From assembly GCA_005881355.1 (NCBI GenBank), contig VBDM01000099.1:1-8254 (forward strand): a stretch of DNA of 8,254 bases, given 5' to 3'. Within the stretch, counting starts at the first letter, position 1. Every line of letters starts with the position of its first letter. Below the pieces are notes generated by a model. It did not search any database. It worked only from the letters and a program-made list of their open reading frames with translations, and had not been told where the DNA came from. Source of the stretch: Betaproteobacteria bacterium (GTDB lineage: Bacteria; Pseudomonadota; Gammaproteobacteria; Burkholderiales; SG8-39). Below are positions 1 through 5,955 of this stretch, piece by piece. The position numbers and the translations under genes were made by a program.

Positions 1-452
1 GTGAGCATCATCACCACCTGAGACGCGCCGGTGCGTTCGGCGAGATATTCCGTGTGACCGATGAACGCGGGGCCGGCGTCGTTGATGACACCCTTGTGCA
101 CCGGCGCGGTGACGAGCGCGGCGAACTCGCCCGTCTTGCAGCCTGCGATCGCGCGGTCGAGAAGAGAGATTACGTAAGGCGCGTTGCGCCGGTCAAGCTT
201 GCCCGCACGACAGGGGAAGGCGAGCGGGACGTGCAGGCACGCGATCGATCCCGGCGCCACTCGGACCCCGGGGTCGCTCAGCCGCAGGTCGAGCCCGAGC
301 TGCCGGGCGCGGCTCTCGAGCATCCCCCGGTCCCCGAGCACCACGATGCCGGCGGAAAAGCTGCGCCGCGCAAGCGCGAGGCAGATATCCGGGCCGATTC
401 CCGCCGGCTCCCCTGAGGTGACTGCAATGACCGTTTTGGGGGGAGTGAACAT
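1..452 (-). CDS. pdxA: 4-hydroxythreonine-4-phosphate dehydrogenase PdxA, N-terminal part (runs off window)
   Basis: PdxA oxidises 4-phosphohydroxy-L-threonine with NAD(P), and the product is used with deoxyxylulose 5-phosphate to build pyridoxine 5'-phosphate (DXP-dependent vitamin B6 route, cytosol). The visible 150 residues begin with the family hallmark VTSGEPAGIGPD (residues 11-22). They continue with FAALVTAPVHKGVINDAG (110-127) and GHTEYLAE (132-139). H133 and T134 correspond to the substrate-binding His-Thr pair of E. coli PdxA. The three metal-binding histidines of the family lie further on, outside the window. The ATG at 452 lies 11 bases after the surA stop codon. A GGTGA element formed by the end of surA and its stop codon can serve as ribosome binding site, suggesting translation linked to surA. 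The frame is open to the window edge with no sign of decay. Identity is very secure; only the C-terminal half cannot be judged. Confidence 0.96.
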   Translation of the reverse strand, partial: MFTPPKTVIAVTSGEPAGIGPDICLALARRSFSAGIVVLGDRGMLESRARQLGLDLRLSDPGVRVAPGSIACLHVPLAFPCRAGKLDRRNAPYVISLLDRAIAGCKTGEFAALVTAPVHKGVINDAGPAFIGHTEYLAERTGASQVVMML

Positions 453-463
453 CGACGGTTCAC

Positions 464-1777
464 TCACCGCTCTTCGAGCCGCAGCTCGACGTAGGCGCGA
501 TCGCGCAACTGGCGCAGCCATTCCTGGTAGGCTTCGTCGCCCTTTCGGTCCAGGAGCGCCTTGCGTGCCTCGACGCGCCTGCGGTCCGAGGACATGTCCG
601 CGGTGCGCCGCTCGAGAATCTGGATCAGATGCCATCCGAAGGGAGTCTTGACGGGCTGGCTCACCTCCATCTGTTTCAAGTCCATGAAGGCCCGCTCGAA
701 CTCCGGCACCGTGTCGCCCGGGTAGACCCATCCCAGGTCTCCACCGCGCGAAGCCGAGCTGTCGTCGGAGTTCAGGCGCGCGAGCTCGGCAAAATTCACG
801 CCGTTCACGATGCGCTCGCGCAGGTTAGAGAGCTTTCTCCTAGCGTCGTCCTCGGAGACGAGCTCGTTGGTGCGCACCAGTATATGGCGCACGTGCGCCT
901 GTTCCACCAGCAGCGGCGCTCCGGCGCCGCGCATCTCGACGAGCTTGAGCACGTGGAATCCGGCCGGGCTGCGCAGGACATTGCTCACGTCCCCGGGCCT
1001 GAGCTTCGCCAGCGCCTCGACGAACAACTCGGGCAGCCGCTCCTGGCTGCGCCAGCCCGTGACGCCGCCCTGGAGCGCATCGGGCGCATCCGAGTAGGCG
1101 GCGGCGAGCTGCGCGAAGTCCGCGCCGTCCTTCAGCCTCTTGAGCGCCTCTTCGGCGCGGGCGCGCCGCGCTTCCAGCTGCTCGGGACTCGCCTGCTCGG
1201 GCACCCGCACCAGAATGTGCGCAATGCTGTACTCGGTCGCCGTGTCCTTTCTTTCGCTTTGCTCGAGAAGAAAATTCTCGATCTCGCCCTCGCTGACGGT
1301 GATCTTGCTGGTGACTTCGCGCTCGCGCAATCGCGTGATCAGGATTTCGTTGCGCAGTTCCTCGCGAAATGCGTCGAAACGGATTGAGTCGCGCTCGAGC
1401 GTGTTCCGGAACTCGGTGAGCGACAGCTTGTTTCCCTCGGCGACCCGGTTGACGGTACGGTCGAGCTCCAGATCGTCGACGCGCAGCCCGGTCTCCCGGG
1501 CGAACTGCAGCTGTACTTTCTCGGCGATGAGGCGCTCGAGGACCTGACGCTCGATCTCGCCCCGCTCGGGAAGAGACGTTCCGCGTCGCTGCAGGTCCTT
1601 CAGCACGCGGTTCATCCGCGCCGCGAGCTCGTACTGGGTGATGACCTCCTTGTTGACCACGGCAACGATCCGATCGACGAGGGCGATACGCGCCGCCGCG
1701 GCCCGTTCCGGACGTCCGCTTTGCGCAAGCGCCGTGCCGCACGCGATCAGCAGCACGATGGCGAGGTTGGATCTCAT
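464..1777 (-). CDS. surA: Periplasmic chaperone / peptidyl-prolyl isomerase SurA
   Basis: SurA is a periplasmic chaperone that escorts unfolded outer-membrane proteins, including LptD, to the BAM complex. From the ATG at 1777 the protein has 437 residues, close to the E. coli length of 428. Residues 1-18 form a signal peptide with likely cleavage after TALA. The N-terminal chaperone region (about 34-170) starts with the typical VDRIVAVVNKEVITQYEL. Two parvulin domains follow, at about 182-282 (AHILVRVPEQ, then SPAGFHVLKL) and 293-391 (VRHILVRTNE, GGDLGWVYPG, TPFGWHLIQI). A C-terminal helix closes the protein. An in-frame ATG at 1804 would add nine residues (MLQNSGTVT) before the signal peptide. 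I prefer 1777 because the signal peptide then starts at once, but neither start has a strong ribosome binding site. The gene sits between lptD and pdxA, probably in one operon, so the lptD frame break upstream could reduce its expression by polarity. Confidence 0.96.
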   Translation of the reverse strand: MRSNLAIVLLIACGTALAQSGRPERAAAARIALVDRIVAVVNKEVITQYELAARMNRVLKDLQRRGTSLPERGEIERQVLERLIAEKVQLQFARETGLRVDDLELDRTVNRVAEGNKLSLTEFRNTLERDSIRFDAFREELRNEILITRLREREVTSKITVSEGEIENFLLEQSERKDTATEYSIAHILVRVPEQASPEQLEARRARAEEALKRLKDGADFAQLAAAYSDAPDALQGGVTGWRSQERLPELFVEALAKLRPGDVSNVLRSPAGFHVLKLVEMRGAGAPLLVEQAHVRHILVRTNELVSEDDARRKLSNLRERIVNGVNFAELARLNSDDSSASRGGDLGWVYPGDTVPEFERAFMDLKQMEVSQPVKTPFGWHLIQILERRTADMSSDRRRVEARKALLDRKGDEAYQEWLRQLRDRAYVELRLEER

Positions 1778-1855
1778 CGTCACGGTCCCGCTATTTTGCA
1801 GCATTGTCGCCCGGCGTGCCCCGCATCAGCGCCGAGCCCGGGACTTCAAGCATCA

Positions 1856-2596
1856 TTACTCGTAAAAATCAAACGGACGATTGGGATTCGCATCGGGGGG
1901 GACCGCGTTGATCAGCTGGTACCCGGGGATGTTGCGTTTCAGGGCCTCAAGAGGATTCGACCCGAGTCGCGAGAAGCCGTTCAGCTCCAGCTGCATGAAC
2001 ACGGCGGTCGACGATGTGCCCGCCGTCAGCGCGAATCGCTGCACCACGATTCGGCTCACCCAGCAGTCGGCTGCGTATTCGAAGCCCCCGATGCTCTCGA
2101 CGATGCGGCTGTCGCGCAGCGAGTAGTTGAACCGCCCGACCCCGTACCAGCGACTGACGAGCGGCCACTGTCCCGAGAGGTCCACCTGCCTGATCGGGTT
2201 GATCGGGTCCCGCAGGAAACGGTAGCTCAGATTGAGCGTCTTGAGCGGCGCGGGCTGATAGCGCGTCGTGACGGTCACGCGCTCGGCCTGGTTGTCCCGC
2301 TGGTTGTACTGGGTCGCGGCCTCCGCGGTCCAGTGCTGCGCGAGTCGCCCTGAGAGCGCGGCAAGCCAGTCCGAGGTGCGGTAGGTCCGGGGCGTATCGG
2401 TCGGATTGAGCGTCACCTGCTGATCCTTGAAGTAATAGCGCTGGCCGATCGTTCCGCGGAACATTTCCTGGCCGGTCGAGGACGTCAGCACGCGGGAGGT
2501 GAGCGCGACGGTCAGCTGGTTGGCGTCGTTGATGCGATCGCCTCCTGAAAAGCTGTTCTCCGAGAAAATCTGCGCGTAGTTGAAGACAGCGAGATC
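1856..2596 (-). CDS. lptD: LptD C-terminal fragment: remainder of the beta-barrel domain
   Basis: The frame is open from just after the TAG at 2599-2597 to the TAA at 1858-1856 and encodes 246 residues of the LptD barrel. It begins DLAVFNYAQIFSENSFSGG, continues DRINDANQLTVALTSR, and ends with the family C-terminal signature QLELNGFSRLGSNPLEALKR plus NIPGYQ. A cysteine in YAADCWVSR (codon at 2065-2063) sits where E. coli has its C-terminal Cys pair (724/725). It would be the partner of C167 in an intact protein. There is no ATG near the front; the first usable start is a GTG at 2491, inside conserved sequence. It also has no signal peptide, so the fragment is not a gene in its own right. Its codons are clean, which argues for recent damage or an artefact. 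The next gene, surA, follows after a short gap. Confidence 0.85.
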   Translation of the reverse strand, partial: DLAVFNYAQIFSENSFSGGDRINDANQLTVALTSRVLTSSTGQEMFRGTIGQRYYFKDQQVTLNPTDTPRTYRTSDWLAALSGRLAQHWTAEAATQYNQRDNQAERVTVTTRYQPAPLKTLNLSYRFLRDPINPIRQVDLSGQWPLVSRWYGVGRFNYSLRDSRIVESIGGFEYAADCWVSRIVVQRFALTAGTSSTAVFMQLELNGFSRLGSNPLEALKRNIPGYQLINAVPPDANPNRPFDFYE

Positions 2597-4158
2597 CTAT
2601 TCTGGTCACGAAACGGAATGCGCACATAGTAGACGCACGGCTCGAGCGTCTGGGTAACGGCCCGGTCTTGGGCCTGCGCCTCCCGCTCGAAGATCAAGCC
2701 GCTGTCCAGGCTGAAAATCGGAAGGCTGCGGCTGATCGTGTCCGGAAATGCCGGGACCTGTACCATGGGCATGGCCGGGTCTGGCGTCACTAGCGGGATC
2801 TGTTCAAGCGAATAGTACGTGTAGTGCGCGCCGAGCTTCGGTGTGAGATAGGCGCCTGGAGTGATGAGGGGCAATCTCAGACTCGGATAGATCGTCGAGC
2901 GCTTCCCGATCACCTGAGTAGGGTGGCTGAAATCGACGAGCTCCGCCGAGGATGCGAAGTCGAACCCGCCGACATCCTGGCGCAGCATGGATAACGTGAG
3001 CTGCGGCGTCCGGCTGTAGGGCGCGACGATCGGATTATCCGGATCCTGAAGAACCTGGAACCGCTGCACGCGCGTCGTGGCCGAATAGCTGCCCGTGCCC
3101 CACCAGCTGCCGTTGTACGTGAGAAAACCCTCCCGCGTCAGCGTGGTCTGCGAAGTGACGTTGATCCGGGTCGCGAGATCGCGGAAGTAGTTGTCGTCGG
3201 ATACTTTGTTCAGGTTCAGCCCTCCAAGGAGGGAGCCGTCCCTGTTGTAGCTGTGGACCAGCGTCATCGCCGAGCGGCTGCGATCCGCCGCTTGGTCCTG
3301 CGGGAGCTGCTCGGCCTTGAATTCGCCGTTGTAGTTCTTCTGCAGGTAACGGAACTGCTCGGCGATCTGCAAGCCGCGCTTTTCCATGTAGCGCGGAGTG
3401 AGCGTGAGGTCGTAGTTGGGCGCGAGATTCAAATAATAGGGGACTGCAAGCTCCGGTCCGCTTTTGCCCGTCGTGCCGATCGAGGGCGGAAGTAAGCCGG
3501 ACTTGCGCTGGTTGTTGAGCGAGAAATCGATCGACGGCGCCGGAATGACGTGCACCCCCTTGAAATACAAGCCGCCGCCGCGCGCGGTGCCCACTTCGCG
3601 CGTGAAGTCCAGGTCGAGCTCGTCGGCCCTGAGGAGCCACCCGTCGTCGCCCGGTTTACAGGAGGTAAAAAAGCCGTCCTTGATCCTGAACTGCTTCTCG
3701 CCCAGGAACTCGATCGATTCGGCCTGGCCGCGCGCGGTTACGGGCTGCTGCTCAGGCCTTGAGCGCGGAGCGAAAGTAAAGTCGGGCTTTTCGAATACCC
3801 CGGTCGCGTCCCTGAGTTGATACTTCAGGGCAGGACCGGTCAAGACGTTACCTTCGCTCTCAAAGCGCACGTTGCCGCGCGCCTCGACGTCTTCCTTCTG
3901 CTCGCGGAACTTCAGCGAGTCGGCCCGGATCGACGTGGTGCCCCGGCGCAGCGTGGCGTTGCCCTGCGCGGTCGTTTCCTCTCCGGGGACGCCTTCTAGG
4001 CGGTCTGCATCGAGGGTGACGGGCAAGGAGTCAGGACTTACGCCGGATGGTTTGGCCAAGGAGCGCCGCGGCTGAAGCCCCTGCCCCTGTGCCTGCACCG
4101 CGGCAGAACAAACGAGCGCAATGGCCAACGCCGCTAGGCGGGCACGGGGACAAGACAT
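2512..4158 (-). CDS. lptD: LptD N-terminal fragment: signal peptide, OstA/LptA-like domain and first part of beta-barrel
   Basis: This open frame of 548 residues carries authentic LptD sequence up to residue 520. The last 28 residues (RISLSSTT to TTPTS) are out-of-frame read-through ending at TGA 2514-2512. Residues 1-23 form a signal peptide with likely cleavage after VQA. About 46-165 is the OstA/LptA-like periplasmic jellyroll (VTLDADRLEG, GNVRFESEGNVLTG). C167 in the FFTSCKPGDDGW segment matches the Cys173 position of E. coli. The barrel begins around residue 195, with YFKGVHVIPAPSIDFSLNNQRKSG and IGTTGKSGPELAVPYY. C508 in LEPCVYY replaces an arginine that I recall as conserved (LEPR). 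The ATG at 4158 is chosen because it gives a complete signal peptide at once, but no Shine-Dalgarno-like sequence precedes it. The product alone would lack the C-terminal barrel strands and the partner cysteine, so it should not form a working translocon. Confidence 0.85.
   Translation of the reverse strand: MSCPRARLAALAIALVCSAAVQAQGQGLQPRRSLAKPSGVSPDSLPVTLDADRLEGVPGEETTAQGNATLRRGTTSIRADSLKFREQKEDVEARGNVRFESEGNVLTGPALKYQLRDATGVFEKPDFTFAPRSRPEQQPVTARGQAESIEFLGEKQFRIKDGFFTSCKPGDDGWLLRADELDLDFTREVGTARGGGLYFKGVHVIPAPSIDFSLNNQRKSGLLPPSIGTTGKSGPELAVPYYLNLAPNYDLTLTPRYMEKRGLQIAEQFRYLQKNYNGEFKAEQLPQDQAADRSRSAMTLVHSYNRDGSLLGGLNLNKVSDDNYFRDLATRINVTSQTTLTREGFLTYNGSWWGTGSYSATTRVQRFQVLQDPDNPIVAPYSRTPQLTLSMLRQDVGGFDFASSAELVDFSHPTQVIGKRSTIYPSLRLPLITPGAYLTPKLGAHYTYYSLEQIPLVTPDPAMPMVQVPAFPDTISRSLPIFSLDSGLIFEREAQAQDRAVTQTLEPCVYYVRIPFRDQNRISLSSTTRRFSRRTAFQEAIASTTPTS
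2597..2601 (-). other. lptD: Frame-break junction in lptD (inferred deletion of about 19 bases)
   Basis: Reading the minus strand, codon 520 (AAT, 2601-2599) is followed by two leftover bases, AG. The GAT at 2596-2594 then opens the second frame. Known LptD proteins carry about seven residues here, of the type [R]-[IL]-P-x-F-D-[ST], between RDQ(N/S) and the next strand. Those residues are absent from every frame. I see no direct repeat at the junction that would explain the loss. Confidence 0.75.
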
Positions 4159-4249
4159 GGCGGGGAAGCTTGGAGGATTGGGCTGTCGGGGCGGGTGCTA
4201 AAATCGCATAAATAGGCGGCGAAGGCAATTCTTTGTTTCAGGAGGACTT
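4159..4249. promoter_or_regulatory. Divergent promoter region between lptD and amgK
   Basis: This 91-base spacer separates the two divergent gene blocks and is the only place in the window where both promoters would be expected. For the plus strand, TAAAAT at 4199-4204 is a good -10 candidate (five of six matches). Its only -35 partner is weak: TTGGGC at 4178-4183 with a 15-base spacer. Transcription would start near 4211 and leave a leader of about 39 bases before amgK. For the minus strand, TTGCCT (4228-4223) with a 17-base spacer to GATTTT (4205-4200) is the best I can see, and it is poor. The two candidates overlap, so RNA polymerase binding in the two directions could compete. I recognise no regulator operator. 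Confidence 0.4.
4240..4245 (+). promoter_or_regulatory. Strong ribosome binding site (AGGAGG) for amgK
   Basis: A perfect AGGAGG lies four bases upstream of the TTG at 4250. No ATG or GTG is in frame between this site and the first conserved residues of the protein. The site therefore decides for the rare TTG start. It is the clearest Shine-Dalgarno sequence in the window. Confidence 0.75.
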
Positions 4250-5248
4250 TTGGACCGGGCCGAGCAATTGCGGCAATGGCTGGAGACGACGCTCGGCAGC
4301 AGCGACTTCAGCGTCGCGCCAGCCTCCGACGATGCGAGCTTCCGACGCTATTTCCGCATACGCCGCGTGGAGGCGCAACCGTCGCTCGTCGCGATGGACG
4401 CGCCGCCCGACCGGGAGAACTGCGTTGCGTTCGTGCATGTCGCGCATCTCTTCGCGGAAGCCGGGGTTCACGTTCCCGAGATTCTGGCGCAGGATCTCGA
4501 ACGGGGGTTTCTGCTGCTCTCGGACCTTGGCAGCACGACTTATCTGGATGCGCTGGACGAACACAGCGCCGGGCGGCTTTACGGCGACGCGCTCGACGCT
4601 CTGCTGCGCATTCAACTGGCGAGCCGGCCGGGCGTGCTGCCCGATTACGACAAGCAGCTGCTTGAGCGGGAACTGCGCCTTTTCCCCGATTGGTACGTAG
4701 CCCGCCAGCTCCAAAGAGAGCTCGGCGCAGCGCAGCGCGAGATCCTGGAGAAGGCTTTTTCGGCGCTCCTTGCGAACAACCTCGGGCAGGCGCGCGTTTT
4801 CGTGCACCGTGATTATCACTCGCGCAACCTCATGGTCTGCGAGCCCTGCCCGGGAATTCTCGATTTTCAGGACGCGGTCTACGGCCCGATCACCTACGAT
4901 CTCGCCTCGCTCCTGCGCGACGCCTACATCGCCTGGGAAGAGGAGCGCGTCATCGACTGGGCAGTGCGTTACTGGGAGAAGGCGCGAGCCGCCGGTCTGC
5001 CGGTGGCCGGCGATTTCGCCGACTTCTACCGGGATTTCGAATGGATGGGGGCGCAGCGCCAGCTCAAGGTGCTGGGAATCTTCGCGCGGCTGTTCTTGAG
5101 GGACGGCAAGGACGGTTACCTGAAGGATCAGCCGCTCGTGATGCGCTACCTGCGGCGCACCTGCGAGCGCTACGGAGAACTCGCAGCGCTTGCGCACTTG
5201 CTCGATGAGCTCGACGCAAAAGAAAAACGCTTCGGCTACACGTTCTGA
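4250..5248 (+). CDS. amgK: N-acetylmuramate/N-acetylglucosamine anomeric kinase AmgK (APH-fold)
   Basis: AmgK phosphorylates the anomeric hydroxyl of MurNAc (and GlcNAc) with ATP. The sugar 1-phosphate then goes to MurU in the peptidoglycan recycling route that bypasses de novo UDP-MurNAc synthesis, known from Pseudomonas. The 332-residue protein is a member of the aminoglycoside phosphotransferase-like kinase family. It has an N-terminal nucleotide-binding lobe (DDASFRRYFRI, 27-37). The catalytic loop is VHRDYHSRNLM, with D188 as catalytic aspartate and N193 as metal-binding asparagine. ILDFQDAVYGPITYDLASLL follows, with D205 as the second metal ligand. Many proteins of this fold are loosely named aminoglycoside phosphotransferases, but adjacency to murU, nine bases downstream, and divergence from lptD match the Pseudomonas amgK-murU locus and make AmgK far more likely. 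The start is TTG, supported by the AGGAGG at 4240-4245. Confidence 0.9.
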   Translation: MDRAEQLRQWLETTLGSSDFSVAPASDDASFRRYFRIRRVEAQPSLVAMDAPPDRENCVAFVHVAHLFAEAGVHVPEILAQDLERGFLLLSDLGSTTYLDALDEHSAGRLYGDALDALLRIQLASRPGVLPDYDKQLLERELRLFPDWYVARQLQRELGAAQREILEKAFSALLANNLGQARVFVHRDYHSRNLMVCEPCPGILDFQDAVYGPITYDLASLLRDAYIAWEEERVIDWAVRYWEKARAAGLPVAGDFADFYRDFEWMGAQRQLKVLGIFARLFLRDGKDGYLKDQPLVMRYLRRTCERYGELAALAHLLDELDAKEKRFGYTF

Positions 5249-5257
5249 TTTCTGATC

Positions 5258-5923
5258 ATGAAAGCGATGATCCTGGCCGCGGGGCGCGGCGCGCGCATGA
5301 AGCCCCTCACCGACGCGATGCCGAAGCCGCTGATCGAGGTGCGGGGCAAGACCCTGATCGCCCGGTTGATCGAGGCGCTCGCGCGGGCGGGCATCCGCGA
5401 GATCGTAGTCAATCACGCGCATCTCGGCCACTTGATCGAGGCCGCTCTCGGCGATGGGCGCCGCTTCGGGGCCGCAATCCACTACTCGCGCGAAGCGGAG
5501 GCGCTCGAAACCGCCGGCGGAATCGCCAAGGCACTGCCGCTTCTGGGCGCCGAGCCGTTCATCGCCGTCAACGGCGACATCTTCTGCGATTTCGACTTCT
5601 CCACTCTCGTCGGCCGCGCGCTGGGACAGGATCTCGCGCACCTCGTTCTGGTCGCGAATCCGCCGCACCATCCGGAAGGAGACTTCAGCCTGAGAGGCAC
5701 CGAGGTCGAATCCAACGGCGAACCGAAGCTGACCTTCAGCGGCATCGGTCTTTATCGCCCCGAGCTCTTCAAGAGCATCCGATCGGGCTCCAAAGGACAG
5801 CTCGCGCCGCTCCTGCGCTCGGCGATGGCTCGCAAGCAGGTCTCCGGCGAAATGCATCGCGGCGTCTGGCACGACGTCGGCACGCCCGAGCGGCTTTCCG
5901 CTCTTAACGGGCACGTCGCTTGA
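5258..5923 (+). CDS. murU: N-acetylmuramate 1-phosphate uridylyltransferase MurU
   Basis: MurU transfers UMP from UTP to MurNAc 1-phosphate, giving UDP-MurNAc for cell-wall synthesis. It acts in the cytosol directly after AmgK. The 221-residue protein has the sugar-nucleotidyltransferase fold. MILAAGRGARMKPLT (4-18) is the nucleotide-binding loop, MPKPL (21-25) carries the conserved lysine, and VNGDIFCDFDF (104-114) carries the metal-binding D107. FSGIGLYRPELF (160-171), LAPLLRSAM (182-190) and GVWHDVGTPERL (202-213) complete the pattern. The short length fits MurU rather than longer GlmU- or RmlA-type enzymes. The LETAGGI motif (83-89) has alanine where I recall LETGGGI in Pseudomonas, a mild change that other family members may share. 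The ATG is nine bases after the amgK stop and has no clear ribosome binding site, so translation probably depends on coupling to amgK. Confidence 0.93.
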   Translation: MKAMILAAGRGARMKPLTDAMPKPLIEVRGKTLIARLIEALARAGIREIVVNHAHLGHLIEAALGDGRRFGAAIHYSREAEALETAGGIAKALPLLGAEPFIAVNGDIFCDFDFSTLVGRALGQDLAHLVLVANPPHHPEGDFSLRGTEVESNGEPKLTFSGIGLYRPELFKSIRSGSKGQLAPLLRSAMARKQVSGEMHRGVWHDVGTPERLSALNGHVA

Positions 5924-5955
5924 TCGTCGCCGCAAAGCGGACGACAATCCGGGCC

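Larger units (their letters stand above)
1856..4158 (-). pseudogene. lptD: LPS-assembly outer-membrane protein LptD (Imp/OstA), reading frame broken at about 2597-2601
   Basis: LptD with the lipoprotein LptE forms the outer-membrane translocon that inserts lipopolysaccharide into the outer leaflet. The two reading frames here together encode essentially the whole protein: 520 codons up to the break and 246 after it, about 773 residues if seven missing ones are restored, a normal LptD length. The first frame is conserved through the IPFRDQN segment (residues 514-520). The second is conserved from DLAVFNYAQIFSEN onward. The second frame has a TAG at 2599-2597, exactly at the junction, so nothing upstream in that frame can be translated into it. 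Comparing with the E. coli spacing from RDQ to the next conserved block (recalled), about seven residues are missing. A deletion of 3n+1 bases, about 19, explains both the gap and the frame change. No other stop or frame break is present, so either the event is recent or the break is an artefact. Whether the gene is truly dead cannot be decided from this sequence. Confidence 0.85.

Noticed and set aside
453..463. Search for a terminator between surA and pdxA
   Set aside because: The gap is only 11 bases and holds no hairpin with a T-run. The genes read as one transcription unit.
629..1387. Plus-strand frame of 252 codons opposite surA
   Set aside because: It lies entirely over well-conserved SurA parvulin domains. 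It has no domain of its own.
1791..1856. Possible 21-codon ORF between lptD and surA whose ATG overlaps the lptD stop (TAATG)
   Set aside because: It is very short, has no ribosome binding site of note, and is out of frame with surA. It could be a coupling device, but nothing in the sequence supports it.
2515..2596. Programmed -1 ribosomal frameshift joining the two lptD frames
   Set aside because: Both frames are open here and a TTTT run exists, but there is no convincing slippery heptamer. Slippage anywhere inside would also leave non-conserved residues in place of the DLAVFNYAQIFSEN segment.
4238..5947. Long open frame of 569 codons on the minus strand opposite amgK and murU
   Set aside because: The plus-strand genes have complete catalytic motifs. 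The antisense frame has no recognisable domain and is the expected by-product of high-GC codon usage.
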